Source of the DNA: Cladopsammia gracilis
Lineage: Eukaryota > Cnidaria > Anthozoa > Scleractinia > Dendrophylliidae
Direction: 5' to 3'
Assembly: GCA_022457155.1 (NCBI GenBank)
Contig: JAJGOT010000170.1
Coordinates: 1,360,001-1,424,000, forward strand
Length of the DNA stretch: 64,000 nucleotides
Shown: piece after piece, positions 1 through 12,326 of the stretch
Layout of the letters: each line of letters starts with the position of its first letter
How positions within the stretch are numbered: the first letter of the stretch is position 1
The notes under the pieces: generated by a model
What the model was told of the DNA's origin: nothing
The model's database searches: none
What the model saw: only the letters and a program-made list of their open reading frames with translations
Made by a program: the position numbers and the translations under genes

Positions 1-21
1 AATGTCTGGAATGTGCTTGAT

Positions 22-147
22 TAAGGCCCAGTTCAAACATCGAACTTCACATGTGCCGAACCTAATGCAAATGAGCAAAATCTATTGTTCTTGCTCATTT
101 GCATTAGGTTCGGCACATGTGAAGTTCGACGTTTGAACTGGGCCTTA
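22..147. repeat. Hairpin MITE, near-perfect palindrome
   Basis: The stretch begins TAAGGCCCAGTTCAAAC and ends with its reverse complement. The two arms, about 58 bases each, match almost without gaps around a centre near position 84. This is the form of a foldback or MITE element. It holds no coding capacity and the family is not identified. Confidence 0.85.
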
Positions 148-272
148 GCGTTTATTGAAATTTCTGAGTCGAGAGGGGGCGCTAATTCAAGGGAGGCGCT
201 AATTTCGTTTTTAAAGTGAACACAAACTGGAACGCTAAATAGCAAAGCTGAAACGTACGGAAAGCTGAGTCC

Positions 273-472
273 CTTGGGCAATTTAAACGACTTCTCAAAG
301 AGGAACTATAAGGCACGGCATTCGTGGAAAGCAGCTTTTTATTATTTAATTAAATTCTTCATATATAGATATTTTTTAATATTAGTTTATTGCTTTGTGT
401 AAAGTATTATAATGATTTTTAGCTGACGAATTTTTACCGTGTTTAAATAAAGATTATCTATCTATCTATCTA
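273..472 (+). mobile_element. LINE 3' end (5'-truncated)
   Basis: The plus strand reads LGQFKRLLKEEL followed by a stop at 309-311, like the C-terminus of many metazoan LINE reverse transcriptases. An AT-rich 3' UTR follows, then an AATAAA at 446-451 and a (TATC)n tail at 457-472. Microsatellite-type tails are typical of CR1/L2/RTE-like LINEs. The copies of a GGCGCTAATTC phrase on both sides (about 177 and 550-600) suggest it landed in an older repeat. Confidence 0.6.
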
Positions 473-2121
473 CATTAGTAGAAACACAAATCTCTGTGTG
501 TGGTACATGGGAGAGGGGTTGATGGCGCTTATTTAATATTTTTAACCTTGGCGGGGATGCTAATTCGAAGGGGGCGCTTATTTAAACCCGGTTGCTAATT
601 CGAGCATTTGCGGTATCTAAGTTAACAATGGCCTTTCTGTTAAAAGACCATTCATTGCTTTCCATAATACACTTTGCAAGGTCAGCGATTTTTCAGTATC
701 TGAGTGAAAAGCCAGCAAAACGTATTTCTTTAAATACAAACCAAAAAAAAATGATGGTGAGGTTTTATTAACAACTCAATACTATATTGGTGCAATTTAA
801 CTGACATTAGCTGTTTTTAGCTGCTGCAAATGGCCAGAATGGAAATGGATTGTTAGAATATTGCGACTTCAACACTAAGCAGCTTGCATCATCTGACGTT
901 AGGTCTTCGCTGGCTGCGACATAGACAGGAACGAAAATATGTAGTGCTGACAACAGAAACGTCATTTCAGAGCATAAAATGTTTACTTTAACAGATATAA
1001 GTTAATCAGATTTTTTTGTGTCAATGAATATTTCGAACTTCAATAAGCTGTTATATAAATCAAACAAAAAGAGTCGTACAAAAATGGTCAGTTTTCGTTG
1101 AACTAACATTCCAGAAATTTCCAGTCCTGTTTAGATTCTCGGGTTTTTAAACATCTGGATATCTGGACCCCTTTATTTATTGCTAAACCATGCTATATTT
1201 TTTAACCTAAACGTCCCACATTTAGTTTTAAGTTAGTGACAACAAAACGAATTATAAAGCAGATTAATTCGTTTGTTTGCTTACTCATGTCTTCGTCTAA
1301 AGCCGCATCGGTGGTCTGTCCTGTGAAAGAAAAGAGACTGATAAGCTGATTAAGATAATTTAGGGTTTAAAACTGTGGCTTATAGGGCAAAGGCATGGAC
1401 ATTGTAGGGTCATGTAAATGGCTATAAATAAGCATAACTAGCCAAGACCGTCACCATTGTTGACACCAGGCAGAGCTCTTCTTTGGTATCTAAGGGCGAG
1501 AAGAGCTCTGGGAAAGTCTATGCCAGCCAGATTGGTTTTCGGGCGCAACGATACATTTTTAAAATATGATTCCTGAAAAGTATAGACTTCTTCAACAAAA
1601 AACAAAATATTTTTAAAAAAGCTGAAAGAATATACGTTAAAAGAGAAGAGCTCTGGGATCTAAAGGGAACTCTGCCACTTTGTTTCTTGGACATTGGGCA
1701 TGCACTGTGAGGTCAAGATAGCTACATTTTGGCTACGCTGGTACAGCTCTAGTTTTCTAGAGCCTTCGGTCTTGCGCGGTCATGAAAACCGAAAAAACCG
1801 GGATCGAGAATGAGACCTTCACGGTTTTGCAGCAGGTATAGTAGTGTAAGCACAAAGGGGCCCATTCATAGACTCAGGTCACTATACAGCGGATGCTTTC
1901 TTATCATCATTTCTAACAAGCGGGGTTTCCCTTACTCCATGGGGATTGGCCGATTTTATGCTAGAGACGTCTGAACTACTAACTACAAGATGAAAATGGG
2001 AAACACTTTTAATGTCTCTGGCACACTTTCGACATTTTCAGCCGTGTTTGGTGTCTGGGACTGAATCCACTCGCTATTTAGGGATCCGCGTTTATTTAAC
2101 TGTTATAAAATTACTGCTTAA
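473..2121. other. Intergenic, no gene recognised
   Basis: AT-rich sequence with stops in all frames. It begins with more GGCGCTAATTC-type phrases (480-610). No coding, RNA or transposon signature could be supported in the rest. Confidence 0.5.
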
Positions 2122-3373
2122 TATATATGGATAGCCCAAGCCTAACAGCGTCGCACTTTGAACAAGCTTAACTAAGGTGAAACTTAACTAAGGTGAAAGG
2201 TTGGAAGCACAAGAATTAAGATTGACGAACGGGCTATTTTCAATTTTAGCAATTCTCAAAAACAGTATTACGCGACCGTCTGCACAGCACATTTTTATAG
2301 ACCGTACAAAAGTTCACAAAAACAACTTTTCTCTGTCTAGAATAACTAGTACCACTAGTTTCCGAATAAAATACAGTTTTTGTTTGTCAAAAATTGCCCG
2401 AGAAACTGATTTGAAAATCAAAAATTGCAAAAATTCACAAACATATTTGCATAAGGCGATGCGAGTGAAGATAAAACTGTACTATAAAATCAAAGTCTTG
2501 TTTCGTTTACATAAAATCGCTTTTCAAACTATCTAATGAATGAGCAAACACATAAAAATGGACAACACAATCTTCTTTCGAAAAAATTTATTCAGATCTC
2601 CATTAGTTTACGTTTAAAAACAAAACGCGTACCATTTAATTATAGCTCATCGAGTTCAAGCTTTCTTCGATGAAATTCAAGAGCTGAATTTAAGCACGTT
2701 TTAAAATCAATTCTCCAAAACTAACAATAACACCAAAAAAAAGTCACTCACAGATTGATATCAACATAAATTCTCATCGAAAACTGTAATCTGTTTTACC
2801 TTTAAGTACCTCGCTTGCTTGGAAATTCAAATCTCCGCTTCTGGTTCTGAAATCCGTAGAAAACAACCATCTCCCGCATTGATAAAAACGTAATACATGA
2901 AGTTCCTCGAAGCAAGATTTTATCCCTGAAAGCTCGTCTTTTTCCACTAAAGCGGCTTCTGAGTATCCCTTAATTAGTATCCTTGTCTTGAGTAGCAAAC
3001 CGCGAAATATTCAGGGAAATAACGCCTTTAATTTAAACGATTTTCTCCGCTTAGTAAATTCACAGCAAAACATCAAAGTGTTTTTCTAGTTGACGTGACA
3101 TTCGGCCGTGTAACCGCGCGAAAAACAAAGCCTCGCTTTGGTTTCAACATGACGTCGTACGCGCATGTTTTGCGACGTCATACGCGCCCGCGAGCTAGTC
3201 CTGCGCGACGGCGGAGCTGCAGTAGTCCGGTCCTGCGCGACGGCGGAAGGAGGGCGGGCACACGCGCGCCCGCGAAACATTCCGCTAGCCATGACCATGA
3301 AAAATGACGGCATGGTTCTATGAGTATGGGGCTGCGCAGCCAGGCCTTCGGCCTGGCAAGTGCTCCGCTATTA
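2122..3373 (-). mobile_element. Repeat family X, copy 1 (complete)
   Basis: A 1.25 kb unit that recurs in this window at 22499-23690 (opposite orientation) and in parts at 25718-26022 and 29404-30035. One end reads TAACAGCGTCGCACTT (near 2145). The other end, read inward, is TAATAGCGGAGCACTT (3373), so the termini are imperfect inverted repeats. The 3100-3300 end is GC- and CpG-rich and looks like a promoter. Read on the minus strand it is followed by a short conserved reading frame (EAALVEKDELSGIKSCFEEL, about 2950-2890) and a possible splice donor near 2800. Family unknown; it could be a non-autonomous DNA transposon or a derivative of the LINE at 26-29 kb. Confidence 0.6.
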
Positions 3374-4180
3374 GCAAAAGCATGAATTAACTGTTCCCAT
3401 TTTTAAAGTGAAGAAGTAGCTTGTCTCTTTTCCCAGCAATATGAAGCTCAATATTGTATATGCGCCCTGTCCGAGCGATAACACCTCGAAAGGAAAGGTG
3501 TTCTATCCAGGCATTTCCTAGAGTAAACATCAGTGATAGTATTTTCCTAATGACAAGATATGATTGATCAAAATGAAACCCTCTTCAACATCACTATTTC
3601 CAAAAATCGGATCTGTTTCGTTCATAGTTTCAATATGGATGCCATTGTCTCGTAGCCAGTATAGGACGTTTATACTGAAATTCTATGATTTTAGATTCTT
3701 TAATATTTGTCAGTTCTCCCCAAGTGGGAGAGACCTCTCCATTTCCACAAATTGACTAATTTCTTAATGAAAGTTTGCCTTCAATTCAAATCACCCGTTT
3801 CTTTTTCGTCAAAACATGGGCATTTAGACTAAATAAAGTTTTATTTGTCTAAAAAAATACTTACACTGCTCACATTAAGTAGTCCAGTGTCTTTTATTGG
3901 TCATTTCTCTCCATATATTTTGTACACTGCATTTGATTCAGAAGCCAGAAGTACCAGCATTCGTAAAGTCTTGGTAACCAAGTGTTTTTTTTTTTTTTTT
4001 TTTTATCGAATGCGAGGAGCGGGCGCAAAGCGCTCGATGTTAACTCATAAAAATGACCGGGGGAGGGGGAGGTTTGGCCGTTTCTAAGAGATCTGGGCTA
4101 TTGGCCAACCGTTGGGCAGAAAAGACAATGGCAATTGTTTTTGAAATTCGTCTTCAGCTGGTAAGAGCAAAAAGTCATGT
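3374..4180. other. Intergenic, no gene recognised
   Basis: Low-complexity AT-rich sequence with a poly(T) run near 3987-4004. No coding feature could be supported. The last ~90 bases may still be 3' sequence of the LINE remnant that follows. Confidence 0.4.
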
Positions 4181-4900
4181 TCAGTCCCTCAATTTGACAC
4201 TAGCAGGAGACCATACCTCTGTCGCATAGGAAAGCTGTGACTTCACGTGAGATAGATAAAGTGTCCGCCTGACTTTGATGTCGGTGATAAGTGGGCAGGT
4301 TCTCTTTAAGAGACCTAGCATTCTGTTAGCCTTAAGTACAATGCGCATAACGTGCGAGTCCCACGATAGAGTGCTAGATATGGTAGCACCCAGATCTTTT
4401 TCTTCCAAAACGCGTTGTAAGATTACATTGCCAAGGTAATATTCATGAGATACAAGAGTTTTCTTTCGTGTTACTGTTAACACTTTGCATTTAGAGGCGT
4501 TAAACTTCATATTTGATTTATGGCTCCAGGTATTCAAACTTGTCAGATCCTGCTGGAGAATGTCACATTCCTTGACCGTCAAAATAGTACGGTGCAGCTT
4601 GGTATCATCGGCATACAAGGCAATCCTGGTTTGCTCATGAATGGCATCAGGAAGATCATTAATAAATATCACAAAGAGGAGTGGGCCGACAAGACTACCC
4701 TGGGGTACACCGGAAGTGACCGGTGAACGCTCAGAGGCTGTGCCGTCAATCACAACTCTTTGTGATCTATCCTTCAGGTAGTCGGAAAACCAATCTATCA
4801 GTTGACCTGTGACACCGTACCATTTCAGCTTTTCAGTAAGAATGACGTTATCAACTGTGTCGAAAGCCTTGGAAAAATCAAGGTACAAGATATCCGAAAC
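4181..4900 (-). pseudogene. Non-LTR reverse transcriptase fragment
   Basis: About 235 codons on the minus strand cover the RT core of a Jockey/CR1-type LINE. The hallmark blocks are all visible and in order: DFSKAFDTVDN, SGVPQGSLVGPLLFVIFIND, the catalytic ALYADDTKL, and a thumb region ending near LSYATEVWSPASVKLRD. The palm, fingers and endonuclease expected before YLDFSKAF are missing, as the matching sequence stops near 4900. The frame closes early at 4181. It is a dead, doubly truncated copy. The exact clade cannot be fixed without alignment. Confidence 0.9.
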
Positions 4901-5262
4901 AAAAAGACGAATCTCCCCACTGGGATAATTGTGACGAAAATGTCGCCGGAAGGTGCAGTTTCTTCCCTATTTTTAAAGCCGGCCTTTTTCTGCATCTAGT
5001 CCTGTTGACTCGTTTACGTTCATCCATGCTGAAACACTCTGTCAAAATGGCACGATCGCGTACGGACTTCTCAGTTTTCACTCAAGTTATAATACAACAA
5101 ATCAGAGAAAATTATCCAACTTCTCCATAGATTAATGGCCTTTTCGTTTTTTTTTTAGCGTAGTTCTTGTTTGTTTCTTAGAGAACTTAAAGCAACCACT
5201 GACGACCACGACAACAGCGAAAATGGCACAAAACAATAGGCCGGTTCAAACTAGTAGACTAC

Positions 5263-5385
5263 GAGCAGTCCCTCCTTTTTCCTCAGGGATAGTAGAGCGA
5301 GCGAAATGCGAGCGCGCGTGAAAATCACCCCACGCGAGAAAGGCGAGACGCGCGGCGGAGAGAGAGAAAAAGGAGAGACTACAGA
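5263..5385. repeat. MITE of the TAGACTACGAG family
   Basis: It starts TAGACTACGAGCAGTCCCTC and carries GAGCGAGCGAAATGCGAGCG and its reverse-complement counterpart, as does the better-preserved copy at 24895-25056. The right half is degraded or overlaps the next element. Confidence 0.6.
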
Positions 5386-6352
5386 CAAAGCCCAAACTTT
5401 TGAACTTATGAGTTGCTCTCACAACTCAAAACTCTGATTGGCTCTTCCATGGCAATCTGTCAACATCTGTCAAAAACGCGCCAGCCGCTATCAACACTTA
5501 GTTTCTGTTAATGGCTGCCAAACTTCAGGCATGTCTGGAAAAAAAATCCAAATATAACATCGCTGAAACTGAAACAGACTCAAGCGGTGGAGGCACTGTT
5601 GGCGGGGAAAGATGTTCTTGCGATACTTTCATCCAGATTTGGGAAAGGTTTAATTTATCAAGTGTATAGCATGGCACAAACATCTGCGAACGCGAGCGTC
5701 CAAATACAAACCCGGCAACTGAGGAGGTTCGAGAGAAGAATCAAAACCATGGTCTTGCCTGAATGAAATAGTGGCATGAACCATGCATGAGCGAAGCAGT
5801 CGCTAGACTGTCAAAATTGCAAAGGGAACTCCACGCCACTATAAAGCGTAGCGAACGGAAGCTAAAATTACAGCCTTGACTGAGACAAACTTCAACTCTC
5901 TCTGCTATAAAGCTTGGATACTGAAAATTAAAATCCTGTAAATACAAAACTAAAATAGCTGGGCATTCACGGCCAACAGATCATTTTAGATCCTGTCATG
6001 TCCGGTATTTCAGAGAGAAAAGTTAAAGAAATTCAAACCTTTCCTACATAAAAATCTACATGCCAATATACGCTAAAATGAGGCCCAAATCTACAATTCC
6101 AAGCGCAACACCACAAGAAAACACAACCGACAGACTTCACCTCTCGTCCGTTGCACGCGACTAAACTTAGTCTTGTAATAAACATCCCCCGCCGTTTTAA
6201 TACTGATGACAAGAGCAATGACAGCTCAATGAGACAAGGAATCTCATTGGATGCGCTTAATTGGTTTGAAAGGCGATACGAACTTCACACTCCAAAATCA
6301 GTCGACCGTGAAGGGTCAAAAGTTTGGGCTTTGTCTGTAGTCTCTCCTTTTT
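5367..6352. mobile_element. Element with 37-bp inverted repeats
   Basis: The sequence AAGGAGAGACTACAGACAAA and its continuation to CCCAAACTTTTGA (5367-5403) recurs as its reverse complement at 6316-6352. The 910 bases between show no convincing gene. This could be a non-autonomous DNA transposon, or the space between two hairpin MITEs that share a tail. Confidence 0.5.
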
Positions 6353-6498
6353 ACTGGGCTACCCCCCGCAGGGGGAGACCAGTCTAGGTTTACGTTGAAT
6401 TTCTCCTGTGTCACAAAATTGCAATTTTGACACCCCCCTCTTCAGAAAATCACCATTATGATAGCCCCCCTACCTTGTGCTCACTCTCCAAGAAGAAC

Positions 6499-7658
6499 CA
6501 CAGGGAGCCCATACAATCTGTTTGTGTAACATAATGACCGTTTGTAATTTTATAGGAAATGTATGGGATTTACCTAAATTTCATATTATGGCGACGTATC
6601 GCCAAATGTATGTACTGATCAACGCTAAATAAACGTTAAATTACCTTATTTGTTGTGTGTTGTTGTCCTTTTGCCGTAAAAGTGATTTTTGAGCGATTTT
6701 GAAGGATTCTGAGTTCGCCGTTGACTGTACGTCTAAGAGAAAGACAATGGTGGAAAGAGATTTTTGAACGGCTCCAGCGCCGAGGCGATTTTTTCACATA
6801 AAATCGCATCGCTTGGCTTTCAAACCACGCAACAGAAAGGCCCAAAGATTCACGCTTCTTCTCGTACCTCTCGATCGAAAATCCGTCCAAACGGCCCGGA
6901 GCTAGCCGTCGAAGAAAATCAAAATCACACCCTTTCCAAGCGGTCGATATTCGTATCAACATTTTGCCGTGCCAGCCAGAAATCGTCCTTGCTGATTGCT
7001 TCTTCAATAACCGATTCAAAATACGTACCGAGGGTGGGGAGCCATAGGCACGAGTCTGGTGAGTAAACGGTTCGACCTTACGAAAATGCCTATGGCTCCT
7101 CACCCTCGGTACGTATTTTGAATCGGTTATTGTTTAACGGCGACCAATCAGAAAGAGGCAATCAGCAGGACCGTTTCTGGCTGGCACGGCAAAATGTTGA
7201 TACGAATATCGACCGCTTGGAAAGTGTGTGATTTTGATTTTCTTCGACGGCTAGCTCCGGGCCGTTTGGACGGATTTTCGATCGAGAGGTACGAGAAGAA
7301 GCGTGAATCTTTGGGCCTTTCTGTTGCGTGGTTTGAAAGCCGAGCGATGCGATTTTATGTGAAAAAATCGCCTCGGCGCTGGAGCCGTTCAAAAATCTCT
7401 TTCCACCCTTGTCTTTCTCTTAGACGTACAGTCAACGGCGAACTCAGAATCCTTCAAAATCGCTCAAAAATCACTTTTACGGCAAAAGGACGACAACACA
7501 CAACAAATAAGGTAATTTAACGTTTATTTAGCGTTGATCAGTACATACATTTGGCGATACGTCGCCATAATATGAAATTTAGGTAAATCCCATACATTTC
7601 CTATAAAATTACAAACGGTCATTATGTTACACAAGCAGATTGTATGGGCTCCTTGTGG
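6499..7658. repeat. 1.16 kb near-perfect palindrome
   Basis: Bases 6499-7060 and 7090-7658 are inverted copies of about 560 bp around a short spacer near 7070. Both outer ends read CCACA(G/A)GGAGCCCATACAATC. The arms differ by few substitutions and one indel of about 20 bases, near 7010 against 7130. The frames of 100-155 codons are carried by both arms on opposite strands and match no family known to me, so I treat them as chance. Either a giant foldback element or a recent head-to-head duplication. Confidence 0.8.
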
Positions 7659-8210
7659 AAGAACGTAAACATACACTGGGACGTTTCTCCTCTGCTCTCG
7701 GTGAGTTCAATGTCTTCAATCTCAATCCTTTTTCGCAGTTAATGAAATGTTTTTTAAAAAGTATTTTGTTGTAATACAACGAACGAAGCCTGATCGCTTC
7801 GCTCACTCTCGGCACAGCACTTGCGCTTTTGAAGCGGAAAGAAACCGAAACTATAAAATTCAAATACCGTGTTCAAATGAATTTCTCAATTGTTTCGATT
7901 GTTTGCCTTTCATGAATTTTTATTTCGCCAGGTTGAAGAGGGATAGAACAGCCAACAGAAACTTCAGCTGCGAAAAATTCACCACCATTATAAGATGTAA
8001 ACTGCACGTGTCTTGTGATCCATTTCTCGTTGCTGAAAAAGACTCGAGAAGATTTGAAGATTTTCCACCGAATGCTGTACTATTTCTGAGAAACCAGTCA
8101 TCACGAGTTTCGCTTGCGCTAGTGAATGTTTCTCGGGCGAAAATAACCTTAAAGCGATAACTTTTTCATTTAATTTTCGTTTCTGTGTTACAGATGAGGT
8201 TGCCTATTTA
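7659..8210. other. Intergenic, ORF of doubtful reality
   Basis: A 137-codon plus-strand frame spans 7747-8160. Its composition is not protein-like and no motif is seen. No feature supported. Confidence 0.3.
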
Positions 8211-8259
8211 CCGAGTTAGGATTTCGAGTTGGATTTCGAGTTGGATTTTCGAGTTAGGA
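8211..8259. repeat. 12-bp tandem repeat, left array
   Basis: Short array of CGAGTTGGATTT variants, inverted relative to the array at 12327-12524. Confidence 0.85.
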
Positions 8260-10107
8260 TTTTTTTGGCGGGAGTTTTTTTGGCGGGGTTTCAATAAATT
8301 TTATTTTTTCAGTGGTTTAACGTACTTTGTCAGCGGTGTTGCACATCGTCTTGAGGTGTTTTCAAGATGGAGGAGGATGGAAGATCGGTAACGTAACGGC
8401 AATCTTGTTTACAGTCAAACCGGATGTTCTTTTGCGAGCAACTTTTCTAACTTGCGCTGCAACATTGGTATTTTGATTGACAGTTTTCTTCGAGCAAGAG
8501 CAAGTTGCAACTTTCGCGAGCAAGTTCCTATTTCAAACTTGTTGTCATAATACCGAATTTCTGAATTGAAAGTACTTGAATTGGTTTGGTTACCTTGCAG
8601 TATTCCATAAAATCTACGATGTCAGGAGTAGAAACTGTTCTTTCCTTCCAGCCAGGTTTACCGGGATGCTTTTAGTTATGAATTTTTCATTTTTCATTTG
8701 CGTGTCAAATCGGCCGGGGTTTTAATCATTAAAATCTTTTGTAAAATAATGTTTGATTTCAAGAGAATTACACACCAGACAAAACCTGTATGTGATCCCA
8801 GAAATGTTACCTGGTTTAATATAATTTTGTTTTCAGGCTGGCACATGATGTATCCAGAGGGGCTATGTTGCGAAGTGTCACGCAACGCTACAAACTTGAA
8901 AAACTTCCGGCGGCCGTTTTTCAAGTTTACGCCATCGCCGTGGAAATCAGGCACAATCCATTCAATTCTGGGGAGCTGAGTGCTCCAAAATGTCTCAAAT
9001 TGTTCACACATGTAAATAATCTATTTGTTGTGATTTAGTTTCGGATATTTTCCCGATTTTGGAATCGTATCGTACGGCTCAATGTATTTCTTCTCAATAT
9101 ATGTCTAATAATTGTTTGTCTCGACAAAAATAGCACGCTTCAGTATTTAAAACATAGTCGGCGTAGAAAATTTGGCTTTGTAATTTGTTTTTACCACAGA
9201 CAAACCTAATATTTTATGTTGTTTTTTTCATTCGCTTGAGAGAGAGAGAGCAATGAAAATTCATGGACTGCATTCAAAACAGATCAACTACGGCAGCTAG
9301 AACTCTTCGCATACGTGACCTAGCTTGACCTTGAAATCGCTTGCGCTTGTTATTTTAAATTCCTTTAGAGCATTGAAAGCACACTACTTCCGTAAAAGAG
9401 AGAAAAATAAGACAACTTTTGGGTTGATTCCACAGCAGGAACCTTAGTCCATGCTCAACTGATTATTATAAGCTGAATGCATGTACTGAGGCGTATATAT
9501 GATTACGGAATCGGGGAAATAACCGAAATGAAATCAAGACAAATATACTATTTATATGTGGGAAAAATCTGAGACCTTTCGGAGTACACAGCACGGCAGA
9601 ATTGAAGGATTTTGCCCGATTCCACAGCGTGAATTTGTTTGATATCAGCGTGACATATCTCGCGACATAGCCCCTTTAAAAGTGTTGACGGGCTTGCACG
9701 ACTCCTGCAGTTCGCAAATAAATTCTAAAGCCTTCATAGCTTAGCCTTTACTAGAATGTCTTTTAGGGATTTTCCTTTGCGATATGATACGAGGGGAGGC
9801 TCCTTGAAGACCTTGAAGATTTCTCTCAGATGTGGTTGATTCTGTATAATAAGCCATTTCCCCATGAGTGTCCTTTTATAGTCTTGACAACGCCGGGTGG
9901 TATTGCGTTACAAAGGGACTAAAGGGCAGTATTTTCTGTTCTAGTGACGTTTTTCTATCGGAGAATTTGACCTCTGAGAGGTGTTTTTCCACATGTCCAG
10001 TCCTAGCTGGGTAACTTCTGTCCTTCAGGCGTGTTTCAAAATTTCTCATGCTTTCCTCAAAGGTAAATTTAGAGGAATTTGTTCTTAGAAGCCTTAGGCT
10101 TCCTGCA

Positions 10108-10523
10108 ACATTCAACCATTTTTTCAAACCAAATAATTATTTCCACAGCCATAATACAAGGTCCTCATCAAAAATTCACAAAGAACACACACGCACAAAT
10201 TATAAAAAAATATTCTATCAGATTTAAAGGATGTGAAATTTGGAACAACATTCCCACGTTTATCAAAAATTCAAAATCATTTGGTGTTTTTAAGAGAAAA
10301 AAATAAAAAAATATTATCTCGACCAACTGCACTAGAGTAATTGTATAGCCTTTAGCCGTTCACATGTTGATTATACCTGAATATGTTAAATACTTATAAG
10401 TTAAAGGGGCCCTCCATGTTAAGCCCAAAAGGGTTTGTCGAGAGTCCCTACTCTATTTTTATATCACAATGTATGTATTGATGCACCAAGGCTAACAATA
10501 GAGTGAAAAAAATAAAGGTTTCC
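10108..10523 (+). mobile_element. LINE 3' fragment nested in the Penelope element
   Basis: It lies between the two halves of the Penelope CHPPGVTKGFIKGE / LRLLRTNSS region. The plus strand encodes FKGCEIWNNIPTFIKNSKSF (about 10225-10290), the conserved C-terminal block of LINE proteins, then stops and a 3' UTR ending in AATAAAGG near 10515. Confidence 0.65.
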
Positions 10524-11784
10524 CCTTTGATAAAGCCTTTCGTGACGCCTGGTGGGTGACACGAATAGAAAGGTCTCTGTAGGTTTGTAATGTGTTCGCA
10601 CTTCAAGGATAGACTCCCTGTGGAATCTTTCACCTTTGTACACTTTCGTGTCCAAGAATACAGTTTTTGTTTCAGATATTTCAGCCGTGAATTTGATTGT
10701 GGGGTGAAAACTGTTTTTAAGGAATTCTTCTATTTTGTCTCTGCTTGTGTCCCACATTGATATGACGTCATCAATAAATCTTCTCCAAAGGATGGGTGTA
10801 ATGTTGCTTTGTCTGAGTATTCCTTTTCCTATTTTGGCCATGAAAATGTTAGCAAAGGCTACGGCCATTTTCGTGCCCATGGCTGTTCCATGGGTTTGAA
10901 GATAATCTTTTCCGTTGAATTGGAATTAGTTTTCTTGTAGAATCAGACTGAGCATTTATCTTAAATCCCTGGTAGGGACGGGAGGGTTTCTGTGGTGAAA
11001 TTCTTTGTATGCTTCGCATACAGTGGTAATACCCTCTCCTTGTGGTATGTTCGTGTATAGACTAGTGACGTCCATTGAGACGAGAATGGTGCTTTTAGGC
11101 AGTTTGATATTCTCGATGAAGTTAATAAAGTCTGTTGTATCTTTTAGATACAAAGCTTGTTTTTGTGCTATTGGCTGAATGAGGTGGTCAACAAAAGCTG
11201 AGATCCGTTCTGTAGGTCCGTCACACCCTGATATTATTGGTCTTCCGACAGGTGTCGGTTTGTGAATCTTTGTGAGTGTGTAAATCACTGGGATTCGCGG
11301 AGTATCGGGCGTAAGGGAAAGCCATTTAGCCGTCATTTCGTCAGTGTGGCCTTCTAGGAGCAGTGATTTAATCAATCGCTGAACTCTTTTGGTTGTGGTT
11401 TCAACCATTGGGTTGTCTAGGGGTCGGTAGTTATTTATATCATCGATTTGGACTTGACCCTCGTTAACTTTGTCTGCTCTGTTCATTATGACGGTTGTGG
11501 TTCCCTTATCAGCTTTTTTTACTATGTTTTTGTCACGCGATAGTTCTTTGAGTGCATGTCGCTCTCCCTGTGACAGGTTGTCCTTCGGTCTATCAAATTC
11601 GATATTTGCAAGCTCAAATTTGACCTCTTCTAAGAAGGTCTCTAGTGCTACTGAAGGCTGGGCTGGTGGTTCCCAGCTTGACTTATTAAACGTGGAAAGG
11701 GTCAGGTTCTTTCTCTTCCCCGCGAAATATGTATTGAAGGCGCATTCATCTAGCAAATAGATTATTTAAATCTGCGAGTGCTGG

Positions 11785-12110
11785 CGCCTGATAAGGTTTT
11801 CTCTTGTTACGGGTTCCCGGGAATGAACTTTAAAGTAATTTATATAACTTGTAGTTAAATTATATAACTTTTTACTATGCAAATTTTAGGGGCTCGTGTA
11901 ATATAATATTAAGTAATGTTGTTAATTAAGTTCGTTGTACTGCTTCCATTGCTGTATTTTAGGATCACCAATTATTATAGTTTTAAATATTTAATATTTA
12001 ATTTTTGTAAAAGTCTTCTTAATTTTTTACGGCTCACTGGAAGACCACTTATAGTGAATGTGACACCGTGATGAAATAAAGATTGTAATAGTAGTTAGTA
12101 GTTAAACCAC
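11785..12110 (+). mobile_element. LINE 3' UTR fragment nested in the Penelope element
   Basis: It separates the Penelope N-terminus from its RT. There is no coding left. It ends with CTCACTGGAAGACCACTTAT, GTGACACCGTGATG, AATAAAGATTG and a short TAGTAGTTAGTAG tail, the usual end of CR1/L2-type LINEs in invertebrates. Confidence 0.5.
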
Positions 12111-12326
12111 GGGATAGTTACGTAATTTGCTCATCTGTCAGTTGTTCATTTGACAGGTTTTTGATATGTTGCTTGCGTGACTCAACGGCATTAAGAAAAC
12201 GTTTTCTATCAGTTTCCAAATTTGTCTTTTCTCCGCTCTTTTTTTGCGGCATTTAACAGCAAACTAGCCGATTCGTTGCAGCTGGATTACTAGTAACCAT
12301 CTCGAAAAAAAACAACTCTACATCCT

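Larger units (their letters stand above)
9745..12252 (-). pseudogene. Penelope-like retroelement (broken)
   Basis: Read on the minus strand, a start at 12252 (MPQKKSGEK...) runs into LSNEQLTDEQI, the usual N-terminal region of Penelope-like proteins. After a LINE insertion the RT part follows: KKADKGTTTVIMNR, YTLTKIHKP, GRPIISGCDGPTERISAFVD, VSMDVTSLYTNIP (11756-10956), then HGTAMGTKMAVAFANIFMA and the catalytic RRFIDDV (10880-10740). The C-terminal blocks CHPPGVTKGF, LRLLRTNSS and SYRKGKSLKDIL lie at 10600-9745, split by a second LINE insertion. In-frame stops sit near 10956 and 10922, with frameshifts near 11750 and 10555. No GIY-YIG endonuclease was found downstream. A dead copy. Confidence 0.9.

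Noticed and set aside
6636..7520. ORFs of 100-155 codons in the palindrome
   Set aside because: Present in both arms on opposite strands and in overlapping frames; no domain recognisable.
7747..8160. 137-codon plus-strand ORF
   Set aside because: Composition not protein-like, no motif, no splice or promoter support.
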